Assembly (NCBI GenBank): GCA_036365145.1
Contig: JAEOAD010000032.1
Span: 2,285,501-2,349,500, forward strand
DNA: 64,000 bases
From: Orientallactaga sibirica
Lineage: Eukaryota > Chordata > Mammalia > Rodentia > Dipodidae
Reading direction: 5' to 3'
Shown here: in pieces, positions 22,820 through 33,966 of the stretch
Layout of the letters: each line of letters begins with the position of its first letter
Numbering within the stretch: the first letter of the stretch is position 1
Position numbers and translations under genes: made by a program
Notes under the pieces: model-generated
The model's input: the letters and a program-made list of their open reading frames with translations, nothing else
The model's database searches: none
What the model was told of the DNA's origin: nothing

Positions 22820-23959
22820 GATAAAAAGGTCATTATCAGAAATCTAAACACCACTGCTCAATCTACTCATGACTGACTATCAGTGAAAATGTGGACTAGC
22901 AGTGCAGGCCTTTGGAAAGGATAGAGAGAACTGTGATTGTCCATCAGTTCCCTCCTGATAGTCATCTCCTTCTCATGCCTTCCAAATGGATTTTTCATTA
23001 CAGCTATCACTTCACCCCACAGTATTAAGTAAACATGTTTTCTATAGAACAGAGATTCCTTTGAAGAAAGGCAGTGTATCTAAAAGGCCTTGAAAATCCA
23101 ATATTTCAGAAGAAAAATTGGAATGATAAAGTATATTGAGATCAGCGATTATTTTGAAGTGAAAATTTAATTTGTCTCTGAGATGGTTCTGCTTCTACAC
23201 ACAGACTTCCAGGGACAAGTTCATTATGTGTTAAATAATGGGGCGGCTGATATGGTAAATTCTTTGCATGAATCCTCTGTGAGTTGTTATGTAGTTGTTT
23301 AAGAGTATTTTAATCATATTGAAGATGTTGGTTGGGGTTTATGAATGAGGTGGGAACATATAATTGTATTTTCTTTTAAACTGCAAGGATAGAGATTGTT
23401 CCTAGTCCTCAGTTCACTATGCAGCACACTTTCAGCAGATCACACACAGCTAGTGGAGACTCGTAGATTCCACACGGAGGTGTCCTTCAACACATCGCAG
23501 GGTTCTGCAAGTCCTGGAGCTTCTTTACCTCAGATCTGTCTCACAGCTGGTCACTGCCACTCTGTCCCTGCTCCAAACCACCCTGTTCCTATGCATTTTG
23601 CCTCCTAAACCAAAAGTCGAGCATTTACCTGGGGAAGAAAATTAATTATCCATGGAGCTGTTCTAGCCTCCTTTGGAACTTTTTCCTTCACATCCGAAGG
23701 GTTATTTCTTTTTTCTTGTTGCGACCTTCAAGCTTTATGTTTTCTTTATATGTGTCAGGTAAATAGTGATTTTTAAATATTTACTAGTGGAGCATGATTT
23801 CTATGTCTTAATATAAGCATATCATTTTATATATATTTGATATTTCATAGTTAGATGACTTATATTATCATGTTTTATGGAGAGCATATGTATCTTTTGA
23901 GAGTTATTTCATTCGAACAAGTACCCATGAGAGCTCTATGCATTATTCACACAAGTACA
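22820..23959. other. No recognisable gene or repeat
   Basis: Apparently single-copy DNA. A 70-codon frame at 23396-23608 in a slightly GC-richer patch lacks any domain. No repeat or RNA is recognised. Confidence 0.45.
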
Positions 23960-24197
23960 CTTTTTTTTTTTTTTAAATCTGAGACAGAGAGAGAGAGAGG
24001 AAGAAGCAGAGAGAGAATGGGTATGCCAGGGCCTTTCCAGCCACTGTGAAAGAATTCTAGACATGTGTGCCCCTTTGTGCACATGTGCAACATTGCACGC
24101 TTGCATCACTTTTGTGTCTGGCTATATGTGGGATCTGGATATTTGAACAAGCATTCTTAGGCTTTGCAGGTAGGCGCCTTAACCACTAAGTCACCTT
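23960..24197 (-). repeat. DIP SINE, long variant, minus strand
   Basis: A T-run tail, a GA tract, GCAACATTGCACGCTTGCATC and GGATCTGGATATTTGAACAAGC mark the longer form. The head complement ends at CTAAGTCACC, with about 10 bp lost. Confidence 0.88.
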
Positions 24198-24604
24198 TTA
24201 CTAAGTGACTTATCTGTGAATGACCTGTGGTCATGGGCAATAAAAGCTGTATAAGATTAACCTTTAGAATTTTCCTGGCTCTAGTCTCTAACATTTCCTT
24301 TAAACCACCATTCGCTAATGAACTTCTAAACCAGAACATGCCAATTTTGTTCTCTATTTATAAAAGACTGATTGAGAAAAATTATGTTTTGTGTTGACAA
24401 GTGATGCATTTTATTCATCATCAAATTGACAGAAATACAAGGCGGATCAGAAAAGGAGGCAGAAGTTTGGCTTTCTGAATTTCACACAAGTCACTGAGCA
24501 GACAAACCATCCCTCTCCAAAAGAAAATCTTTTAGATGTACAGTTCCTTCATTCACTCAGCAAGAATGTCATAAAATAGGGGAAATCCCATGGAATAGAA
24601 AGTT
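24198..24604. other. No recognisable gene or repeat
   Basis: AT-rich sequence between two SINEs. I see nothing assignable. Confidence 0.45.
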
Positions 24605-24810
24605 GGGCTGGAGGGATGGCTTAGCAGTTAAGACATTTGCCTGCAAAGGACCCAGGTTCAATTCCCCAGGACCCATGTTAGCCAGATGTACAAGGTGACA
24701 CATGCGTCTGGAGTTTGTTTGCAGTGGCTGGAGGCCCTGGTGCACACCCATTCTCTTTCTCTCTCTCCCTCCTTTTCTCTGTTAAATAAATAAATAAATA
24801 GATAAAATCT
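24605..24810 (+). repeat. DIP SINE, plus strand
   Basis: GGGCTGGAGGGATGGCTTAG, then GCCTGCAAAGGACCC (the 'GCCTAA' block between the boxes is deleted), B box GGTTCAATTCC, body, CT tract and (AAAT)n tail. Confidence 0.93.
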
Positions 24811-24861
24811 GTTTTTTAAAAAAGAAAGAAAGTCATGGATAATAGTTCTTTTTTTCTTTTT

Positions 24862-24866
<5 letters not shown>

Positions 24867-24892
<26 letters not shown>

Positions 24893-25033
24893 GGAGGTAG
24901 GGTCTCACTCTAGCTCAGGCTGACCTGACCTGAAATTCACTATGTAGTCTCAGGGCAGCCTCAAACTCTTGGCGATCCTCCTACTTCTGCCTCCCAAGTG
25001 CTGGGATTGAAGGCATGCACCACCACACCCGGC
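24867..25033 (-). repeat. B1 SINE, minus strand
   Basis: About 28 T residues are followed by GAGGTAGGGTCTCACTCTAG, TGAAATTCACTATGTAGTCT, GCCTCCCAAGTGCTGGGATT and CACCACACCCGGC. The copy is slightly diverged and full length. Confidence 0.95.
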
Positions 25034-25839
25034 AGTTTATTCTTTACGTTCCCACCACATCATGCCCTCAGTGGCAGCATATTCTGCATGGGATCCAACC
25101 AAACATGGATCAAAATTATTCACCAGTGAAGATCTGTGTCTATTCTTATCATATAGAGATTTCCCCTCATCATTATTCCATAAATAATACAATAGAACAA
25201 TTTGCATGACAAACACATTCTAGTTGGTGATAGTAACTCATGGGTAATTCAAAGTATAGAGGAGAATGCAGTGAGGGTAATGGTCATTGCATGTCACTGA
25301 GCATCCTCTGAGCAAGGGTACCCCTGGAGCCTTGGCACAGTCCCTGACGTAGACTGAGGGAGAAATATATAAGCTCTTGGAAATCACTTCTATCAGCAAT
25401 GTTATATTAAAACTTAACAGTTATGGATTTATGAGAAGCACCAAGTTATTTTTCCTAGAAAGCAACATTACATATAATTAATAAATAAATAAAAACAAAA
25501 AAGAAAACTCATTCCTGGCCTGAAACATAAAATATATTGATTGGCTGTTTGTTGATACGGCAGAGATTGCTTAGCGGTAGAACAACCATGATTTCCGTTA
25601 GAAATGTTCACACTTTCTCACCTCAGGTTTCTCCCAATTACTTTTCCTCTGCTGTTCAGAGCTAAGACATTTGCAATCCTTAAATTTATTTTTTTAACAT
25701 TTGAGCCGTGGTATAAAAAAATTAAAAACAGGAGCTTGTCATTGTAAAATGGTAATAAACCTAAAATATATTTCTGAAGATAGCAACATAACTATGACAA
25801 AGTATCCATGGATACTTCCATTACAGAAGAAAGAGTGAG
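25034..25839. other. No recognisable gene or repeat
   Basis: AT-rich DNA. A short AATAAATAAATAAAAAC string near 25480 is simple repeat. Nothing else is assignable. Confidence 0.45.
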
Positions 25840-26590
25840 AGGACCTTGTGTTTGTGCAGTCTGCCTCTTTTACTTTCCAAAGCAAAAGGATTGAAATGTC
25901 AAAAGTTCAAGTTCCTGGTGCGTGCAGGCCAGGACTTGGTGAAGGCATTGTTCCATGCCTTACCACAAATGGGGACCAGCACTGGCATGACAGGATTCTT
26001 TGAGTGGTTGAGTGACAGCTCTCCTAGAGGGAGAAGCAGATGGCTAGATCACAGTTAGCAGCCTGACACAGAATGTGCAGCATTTGCACATCTGGAGTGC
26101 TTTCATCACCACATCCAAAGAAGGAGCCAGTCCTTCCACAAGCCGTACACTGGGGGCATTGGTTTTGAGCACCTCTGGCTCATTTTTGGTTTCTTTTCCA
26201 TGTGGTCACGCTGCTACTTGGGCCCAGCAGAAGCATGCCAGTGGAGAAAGACAACAAGGCCTTGCTATGCCACGTGCCCGTGTTCTCTCCCAGCACTGAC
26301 TGTCTGCTGCCCATCTTTCTTTGCACCTTTGGTGTCCACTCTCCCAGCAATGCAACCCCCTCCCTTCACACCTTGGTGAGATTGGTGTCTGCAGCTAAGG
26401 ACAGCAGAAACAGCAGTGCTGAGCCTCCGCAACAGTGGAGAAGACAACAGGAAAGGTGGACCATAAGATGGGAGGACAGCTTCATTTCCTATGCTGCTGA
26501 CCATTCCAAGATCTGCTGGCATACTGTGCAGAAATCCAGCAAGCATGGGCGCTGACCGAGGTTGCAATTAAGAGCTTTCATTAAACATTC
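25840..26590 (+). other. Unassigned GC-richer block, possible decayed retrocopy
   Basis: This segment is richer in GC than its surroundings and ends with ATTAAA (about 26579) and a short A-rich stretch (AAAACAAAACC, about 26601), as a retroposed mRNA might. Frames of 70, 74 and 117 codons follow one another in different registers on the plus strand, which would fit a frameshifted copy. I recognise no domain or parent gene. No flanking direct repeat was found. It may equally be single-copy noncoding DNA. Confidence 0.25.
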
Positions 26591-26852
26591 TTAGGCCACC
26601 AAAACAAAACCAAGAGAGAGAGAGAAGACAATATAAAAGTGTACTCAATTTATCTGTAATTACTTTAATTTTTTTGTGAATAAATTTATGCAGGATTTCT
26701 ATCCTTCTAAGAGATCTGCATATACATATGCCTCTGTATATGTGGAGAGAAAGATGGGAATTATGGAGGGAGAGGTTCAAGCCAGGAACTTTGATCACTC
26801 ACTTAGCCCATATTCATTGTAAAATGTGCACACACACACACAAAACATAAAT

Positions 26853-27015
26853 AGCAGGACGTGGTGGCACACGCCTTTAATCCCAGCACTGGGGATGCAG
26901 AGGTAGGAGGATCACCATGAGTTCAAGGCCATGCTGAGACTACATAGTTAATTATAGGTCAGCCTGGACTAGAGTGAAATCCAATTTCAGAAAATAAAAC
27001 AAAACAAAAAAACCA
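26853..27015 (+). repeat. B1 SINE, plus strand
   Basis: AGGACGTGGTGGCACACGCC, GGATCACCATGAGTTCAAGG, GCTGAGACTACATAGTTAATT and an (AAAAC)n tail are visible. It is moderately diverged. Confidence 0.93.
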
Positions 27016-28160
27016 TAGGTAAATTTTGGGATGAAAATCATTTAAAGCTTGTTTTCATGGATGTGGGATAAAACCAATGACCGTGAGCATAGGGACTTAG
27101 GGTAGAGAGGAGCCTGAGAACATCTACCACAATAACTGTACAACTCTAAGGCGGAGACTTAAAATCTCATAGACCTTGACATTGGGAAAATAATAAAAGT
27201 TCAACTAGCACTTCAAGGATTCGATGAGAACTAAATTGCATTAGCTATCTTTAAATTATTTGATATGCTGAACACTCAGAGATCCACAAACACCAAACCA
27301 TAACTTGAGTGCACAGAACATTCAGAATGACTTCAAGATGGGAAATGTCAGAAACTGGCAGTGATGGGGTAGGATCCAGGTCACCATGCACTCAGTCCAA
27401 TCATAAGTTTGCCTGAACTGGAATGAATAAGACAACGAGAGTTCAAAGGAACCAAGGCCACCACGCTGGGCAGTCCAGGCTTCTTGCCCGTAGTCACTGG
27501 GGAGAAAATGCTGACTGGGGACCTTCTACAGATTTCCTCCTCCTCAGCACACCACATGCTGGTCACAGGTGGGTCAGTCTGGACATGTTTCCATTGGAAG
27601 GCCACCCACAATCCTTCGAACAAAGAACAGGGCAGGTCATCTATCCTGACACCAGGAAACCCAGATGGACAATATTTCCTTTGGAAATTACTGTACTCAT
27701 TTTTGTTAGCATAAATATTCACAAGACTAAAACAAAAACAAAATTGCTAATCAGATGATATTCAATAAAATTAAAGCACATTCTTAAAACCATTATTTAT
27801 GGCATCACTTAAAATGCTCCCTTTGATTCATGCATAAACATCAAAATGACTGCCCACAAAGACATGAAATGGTATCCGTGCAGTCCTGGTTAAAGAGTTT
27901 GGGGAGAAGATAACATCCGTCAGTAGTGTGTTGCACATTATAGAAGATAGTTAAACCACTTGTTTGCTGTAAAAGTTCTTGCTATAAATATTCACGCCAC
28001 GTTTTATGAATTCACATTAATTGTTGTAGAGACAATGGAAGAAATGATTGTACCCTCACAGATCAATACACATACACGCACATGTGTACACATATACATA
28101 TACACACACTCACATACACACGTATTGGGACCATTCCTATGAGAAATGGCTGTGGAGACA
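27016..28160. other. No recognisable gene; CA/TA-rich patch
   Basis: Both strands at 27381-27760 carry overlapping frames of about 110 codons with no family signature, rejected as genes. A degenerate (CA)n patch lies at about 28066-28122. Confidence 0.45.
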
Positions 28161-28179
28161 ATATTAGTAATCATTTCCT

Positions 28180-28320
28180 CTTACACGCCTGCTGGAGTCA
28201 AGTACTGTGCCCATCATAATTCCACATTTCTCAACCAACATGGTCATTACTGTTACTCCATTTTTTTTTTCAAAGAGAGAAGGTGATCTAGGGGAAGGGG
28301 AGGTGATCTGTTCAGCCTCA
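28180..28320 (-). repeat. Possible MIR/L2 trace
   Basis: GAGTCAAGTACTGTGCCCAT followed by CAACATGGTCATTACTG recalls the reverse complement of a MIR 3' half. The match is weak. Confidence 0.3.
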
Positions 28321-29087
28321 AGATGCACAGGCAGTTTGGTCCTGGTCCCGTTATTACCCATCATTATTGCAGTAAGTGTTAGGATCCTCGGGTGCCACCT
28401 CCCGAGCACATCCATCAACTGAAGATGCTGTGGATACAGAGGGCGAAAGTGACCTTGTAGAATGGCTTTAATAGACATATGAGCAGAAAGCCTGGGAGGT
28501 GGGGCAGGAATGAACCAAGTCCCAAACATAGTAAGAAATTACAGCCTGTGACCTAATAGGAAATGGACCAACTGAGTAAGCGGAAGCTGGAGAGATGAGT
28601 TTGGAATCACTGATGGATGATAATTAAAAGCAATATGATCAGAGCCTGAACATCTCAGGTGGGAATGGAAATGAGAAGACGAGGTGCATTGTATTCAGCA
28701 GGGAACTACATCAAAGCTCCCCGTCCAGAGTACTCACGCCACTCCTCAAAACAGATTTCCCCTGACCTACCATTTGCTCAGTAAAAATCTTGGTAATCCC
28801 CTTGGTTGCCCCTCTCTCTCACCATCCCCAAACTGAATCTAGCCATTGGTTTCTGGGATCTTCATGAGATCTAGGTGTGGCCTTCCAAATCCACTCTCCT
28901 TGCTCACAGTTCCTTCTCACCAATATCACAGGGATGCCCTCTTGTTCCACCTGTCCATCACAGAGTGTTTCTTCTTTCTAGCTATTGTAAAAAGCTTCAG
29001 CTAAGATATCAAGTAAGTTTAATCATGTTCTTCTTCAGTTTCAAAGATTTAGATGAATACCATTGCTCTCAATAAAAACATCAATGC

Positions 29088-29302
29088 AGGCTGGAGAGAT
29101 GGCTTAGCAGTTCAAGTGCTTGCCTGCAAAGCCTAAGGTCCCTGGTTTGATTCTACATAACCCAGGTAAGTCAGATGCACATGGTGGCACATACATCTGG
29201 AGTTCGTTTGCAGTGGCTAGAGGCCCTGGCACACCCATTCTTGTCCTCTCCCTCTCAGTCCTAAAAAAGTCAATCAATAAATATAAAATATTAAAAAAAA
29301 AT
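29088..29302 (+). repeat. DIP SINE, plus strand
   Basis: GCTGGAGAGATGGCTTAGC, a B box GGTTTGATTCT, CCAGGTAAGTCAGATGCAC and GTTCGTTTGCAGTGGC are intact. The CT tract is short and the tail A-rich. Confidence 0.93.
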
Positions 29303-29459
29303 ACTCAATGATTATTTTGGCCTAGTTTAACACAGCAACTGCATACTGCCATGTATACTTCTCCCCAGTGAAATGTTTTGTTTTCTAGTTTTTTAAATAA
29401 CTCATGCTTCCTCTTACTAGAAATAACACGCTCTTTGTTTTATTATTACCTTACCTTTT

Positions 29460-29650
29460 CTGCTCACTGTCCTTCCCCATGGAGGACACATCAGAAAATC
29501 AACTTTCAGATCACCTCATCTACAAAACCTTCCATGATGCCACTGTGTCGACTGTGGGCAGCTACTATAAATGTGCCCAGCACAGTAATTCCCATTAGAG
29601 AATGCACCACAGTAAATTACAGCTGCCTATTCACTCGTCCATAGTACCTT
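29460..29650 (+). repeat. Possible L2 fragment
   Basis: CACCTCATCTACAAAACCTTCC and CAGCTGCCTATTCACTCGTC loosely follow the L2 3' UTR order. Divergence makes this weak. Confidence 0.35.
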
Positions 29651-29895
29651 CAATTACAGTTTATTTTGTTATTTTTTATCCGCAAAGCCTGAAATGAAGA
29701 AGAAAAAGAAACTAAATATGTCTTTTAAGAATAACACTAGATGATTGAAAGAAGGAAAAAGATGAAAAGGTTAAAAAAAACACACCCTGTCACAGGTGGC
29801 AATACTCATCCACTTTCTAAGACCAAGTGAGCCCTGAATGAAAACACATGTGCTCAGACTACTCAGCATGACCTGTGCTAATCCATGTCACTCTA

Positions 29896-30136
29896 AAATT
29901 GTATCTATGTTGGGCTGGAGAGATGGCTTAGCGGTTAAGGTGCCTGCCTCCTAAGCCTAAGAAAGCTGGTTCCAATCGCCAGGCCCCATGTTTAGCCAGA
30001 TGCAGTGACGCAAGGGCGCAATGCCGCACTTGACCTCAAGGGGGCGCACACATCTGGATTTCTTTCGCAGCGGCTGAGACACTGCTGGCATGCCCATCTC
30101 TATCTATTTTCCTCTCCCTCTCTCTGTCTCTCCAAA

Positions 30137-30175
<39 letters not shown>

Positions 30176-30189
30176 AATTATATCTATGT
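29896..30189 (+). repeat. DIP SINE, long variant, with target duplication
   Basis: This is a well-preserved longer DIP (element 29912-30173): perfect head, GGTTCCAATCGCC in place of the B box, ATGCAGTGACGCAAGGGCGC, GCCGCACTTGACCTCAAGG, and an (AAAT)n tail of about 12 units. AAATTGTATCTATGT before and AAATTATATCTATGT after form the duplication, with one mismatch. Confidence 0.95.
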
Positions 30190-30475
30190 AAATGTGTAAA
30201 TGCATATTCTGTAAAGCATCCTAAGGAAGGACTAATACTATGTACAGATATTTACAATAGCATGGAAATTTACTTATATTCCACATAAAAATGCATTATT
30301 GAAAATAACACATGACAGGAAGAATTAGAAGTAACAGCAAAATGTTGAATGACATTAATAGAAAAATTTCCTACTGGTAGCATCAAAGGTACCAAAAGAG
30401 TCTTTGAAGACAATTTGAATTTAGTCTTAAAATACTCAAGTGAAAGTAAAGGACAAAAGAATAAGGAAACATGAA

Positions 30476-30640
30476 CACAGGTTTGATTTCTCAGGACCCA
30501 CATAAGCCAGATGCACAAGACGGCACATGTATCTGAGTTCATTTGCAGTGGCTGGAGGCATTGGCCCACCCATTCTCTCTTTTTTCTTTCTCCCACCATC
30601 TCTCTCAAATAAATAAATAAAAATAAAATATTATTAAAAA
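30476..30640 (+). repeat. DIP SINE, 5'-truncated
   Basis: The copy begins just before the B box (GGTTTGATTTCTC), so the A box and head are absent. Body, CT tract and (AAAT)n tail are present. Confidence 0.9.
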
Positions 30641-30699
30641 TACAACTACAATGGTATAAAAGGTTATTAGATACAGATAAAATCAAAAGTTGAATACTA

Positions 30700-31345
30700 A
30701 ACCTGAAAAAAAAGACATACAGACAATGATGGACAGAGATATGGAATAATATGGGAAATCAAAGAGATGTAATAATGCCAAGCATGAAGGAACCAGAGAC
30801 CAGAGAAATCAGAAAATATGAGGATACCATGTGTGGGGACTGTCCAGAACTGAAACACACCAATGTTCAGATTCAGAAAGTTGTGACGTTGACACCTAAA
30901 TAAAACCTGCTAAAACCATACAACATCACAAATGAATAGAATGCTACAAAATGGATCTAGAAAATAAAATGTTAAAGCCAGGCATGGTGGCACACGCCTT
31001 TAATCCCAGCCCTTGGGAGGCAGAGGTAGGAGGATTGCCTTGAGTTCAAGGCCACCCTGAGACTACAGAGTGAATTCCAGGCCAGCCTGGGCCAGAGCGA
31101 GACCCTACCTCGAAAAACCAAAACCAAAAAAAAAAAGAAAAGAAAATGTTATCTTTCATGAACAATAATTAGGTGATTGCTTTCCCAACACCACACAGGG
31201 AAGTCAGAGGGCAAGAGGACAATAATGTCAAAACACTAAGAGGACATAATTATCCACCTAGAACTCTATAGCCATAAAAGCATCTGTGAAAAATGAGGCC
31301 AAAATAAAAACACTTTCATTTGAACAATAACTCAGAGCTGGCTTC
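30700..31345 (+). repeat. Old L1 (L1M-type) 3' region, split by a B1
   Basis: After the inserted B1, ACACTAAGAGGACATAATTA, CCACCTAGAACTCTATAGCC and AATGAGGCCAAAATAAAAAC match the remembered 3' region of old mammalian L1 families (…CAGAATTCTATACCC…AATGAAGGTGAAATAAAGAC). The A-rich stretch upstream (30700-30975) is probably the same element. No ORF survives. Confidence 0.6.
30976..31136 (+). repeat. B1 SINE inserted in old L1
   Basis: AGCCAGGCATGGTGGCACACG through GACCCTACCTCGAAAAACC and an A-rich tail. AGAAAATAAAATGTTA lies upstream and AGAAAAGAAAATGTTA downstream, a near-perfect target duplication. Confidence 0.95.
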
Positions 31346-32270
31346 AACTAGGCTGTCAAAAAAGAGCTTTTATAGGATACATTTTCAAAACCTGTGATGG
31401 AAGGTCAGCGCTCTAAGGCTTTAGTATCTAGCTCAATGACAAATCCAGCATAGCTCATGTGCAAATGCTCACGACTTAAATTGTATTTGAGTCTTCATAT
31501 CTCAGCCTCTAGATTTATTTTTCCTCTCTTATAAAGATTCGTTTTTACTGTGTTCATCCTCAGCACTTCATTTCTATTATTATTTCTAGAACTTACCATT
31601 CGCTATAGTCACTCTATCCTCTTAGCTTCAGTGACTCCATTCTGAATATCAAACCCCAAATTTTCAGGGCTTTCCTTTTATTAGCATAATGTCAAAAATT
31701 CCTTAAAGAGATAACTGTTCAGCTTTGTTCCTCTTCCCCTCAACTCTGGTCAGCAATCACCCTGACTCTCCCCACCTCATGTGCTCTGATACCTCGTTAA
31801 ATCGTTCGCTTACCAGTACGGGAAGTTGTCTTAACTATCCCTTATGTCCACTGTATTGACCAGGAGAAAATGTAAACCTTGTCACACAACTTTCTCCATT
31901 AGTGTTTTGACCACAACCACCCAGTTAACATGACAAGCTAAAACAGCTTCAGTGTTCTTGCTTTGTATACAAGTTCACCTACTAAGTTCAGTGTTCCCTG
32001 CCTGACAAGATTTCTCTTACTACGAGGACATGAGAACATCCTCTAAAATGATACTTTCACACTGTTTTCTATTTGTTCTGAAAAAGAATCTAAAGAAAAA
32101 TCATATTGACTCCTATATGCATACCACACTCTACTGGCTGCTTGGGCCATTACAGACAAACCTGACTTTACATCAACCTCCACTGATATAGAAGCTTGTT
32201 GCTTGATTGTGTCCCCCCTCCCCCTTGTGCAGCACAAATTTTCGTCATACAGATGCCATTATCCTCCTCA
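31346..32270. other. No recognisable gene or repeat
   Basis: Single-copy-looking sequence. I recognise no exon, RNA or repeat. Confidence 0.45.
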
Positions 32271-32562
32271 TTTAAAAAGTTAAAAAATAGGGCTGGAGAG
32301 ATGGCTTAGGGGTTAAGGCGCCTGCCTCCTAAGCCTAAGAACCCGGTTCCAATCTCCAGGTCCCACGTTTAGCCAGATGCAAAGTGACGCAAGGGTGCAA
32401 TGCCTCACTTGCCCACAAGGAGGAGCATGCATCTGGATTTCATTCACAGCAGTTGAGAGACTGCTGGCATGCCCATTCTCTATCTGTCTCCCTCTCCCTC
32501 TCTCTCTGTCTTTTTCTCTCTGTGTCTCTCTCCAAAAATAATTTTTAAAAAGTTAAAAAATA
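32271..32562 (+). repeat. DIP SINE, long variant, 19-bp target duplication
   Basis: The element (32290-32543) has a full head, GGTTCCAATCTCC at the B-box position, CAAAGTGACGCAAGGGTGCA and a CT-rich end with TCTCTGTGTCTCTCTCC. TTTAAAAAGTTAAAAAATA is repeated exactly at 32271-32289 and 32544-32562. Confidence 0.97.
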
Positions 32563-32849
32563 AAAAAAGCTTCTTTCTCTATTTCCAGTTCCAATTCATG
32601 ACATACCTTTATTTCCATGCCTAGGGGGATAAAATCAAAATAATTATATATAACCATTGCATCCAGTGCCTCTTCTCTCCTTTTCTTTTGGCTTGACTCT
32701 AGAAGATTCCTGTCCATCATTATAAGAAAACTACTTTTGGCCAAGGTAACCTGTGATTTCTCCATTTTAGACTCCCCACAATGAGATGTCCAGTGAGCCT
32801 CTAGTTAGTGTTGCATGAATTGGCAGCAGCTGAGTCTTTGGCTCTTTCC

Positions 32850-33790
32850 TTCTTTCTGAAAACACTTCTTTTACTGGACACCACCCTCTCCTGGTTTCCG
32901 GTTCCTGGTCCTCTTTTCATTCTTATTTGCTGGCAACTACCCATATTTCTGGACTCTTCCTCCTGGTTTCCTTAGGGCTCAGTGTTTGAGAAGTAGACAT
33001 GCTAACTCTTCACACACATGAGTATCTGGATCAAGGGCTCAGTATTGGCATCTAACCCTTCTTTAAAGGAACCCTGCCCCCTTCAAGTACCAGATTCATA
33101 GTCTGAATAGTCTGACCCTATGTGCCATTCTGCTCAGAGGTCTAAAATCACAGCATGCTCAACTTACACCTCATGGAGACTCCACTAGTTTCCTCCTTGG
33201 GTCAGCTACGGGAAAATCTACGCTAATGAATGGTTTAGGTCTCGCACACGGGCATCGCCCTTGACTGCTCTCTGCCATCACACTCCACCACCATTCCATC
33301 TGCCACCCCAGGGCCTCTACATTCCAATTATGTGCAGGAGCCGTTCCTTCTCAGTACTTCTGGACTAAGCGGCCATGGTTTCTCACCTCAATTATTGAGA
33401 AAGCTTTCTAATGGTCTCCTTGCTTCTGTCCTATTTTACCACAGTCTATTTTCAGAGAAACAGCCACAGTGATACTTTGAGAACATAAGTCAAACCTTTT
33501 TGTTCCTTTGCTAAAACCCCCTCTAATGACTTCCCCTATATATCTCATGGCAAAAGCCCAAATCCTCACATACCCATAAGGTGCTTGAATAGTCAGGTCC
33601 CAGTTTTTCCCCAGAGCTCAGGTACTGCCATCTCTTCTTTGCCTCCTCTCTTCCTGCTCTGTGATCTACCAGTGTTTCCTGGACATTCCAGACATGGGAT
33701 GTGATCCTCTGACATAGTCTCCCATGAGATTCCTGTGGTTCACATTCTTACCTCTTTTATCATTTAGCTCTTTCCAGATGATCCATTTAA
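32850..33790 (+). repeat. Long L2 remnant (ORF2 end and 3' region)
   Basis: Several landmarks of the L2 consensus, as I remember it, appear in order: ACACCACCCTCTCCTGG, AGGGCTCAGTGTTTG (over the reverse-transcriptase GSVLGP region), CGCCCTTGACTGCTCTC, TCTAATGGTCTCCTTGCTTC, TGCTAAAACCCCCTCTAATG and CCCAAATCCTCACATACCC. L2 is a CR1-clade LINE inactive since before the placental radiation. The reading frame is destroyed by many stops and indels. A B1 sits at the right end. Confidence 0.65.
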
Positions 33791-33966
33791 AATTGAACTC
33801 CTTATCTGGGGGTGGTGGTGCATGTCTTTAATCCTAGCACTCGGGAGGCAGAGGTAGGAGGATCGCCATGAGTTCAAGGCTACCTTGGGACTACATAGTG
33901 AATTCCAGGACAGCCTGGACTAGAGTGAGACCCTACCTCAAAAAAAAAAAAAAAATTGAACTCCTT
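33789..33966 (+). repeat. B1 SINE, 15-bp target duplication
   Basis: The element (33804-33951) has GGGGGTGGTGGTGCATGTC, GGATCGCCATGAGTTCAAGG and ACTACATAGTGAATTCCAGG followed by a pure A tail. AAAATTGAACTCCTT lies at 33789-33803 and 33952-33966. Confidence 0.96.

Noticed and set aside
27381..27758. Frames of 113 and 111 codons on opposite strands
   Set aside because: They shadow each other. Neither resembles a known protein and no exon boundaries are evident.
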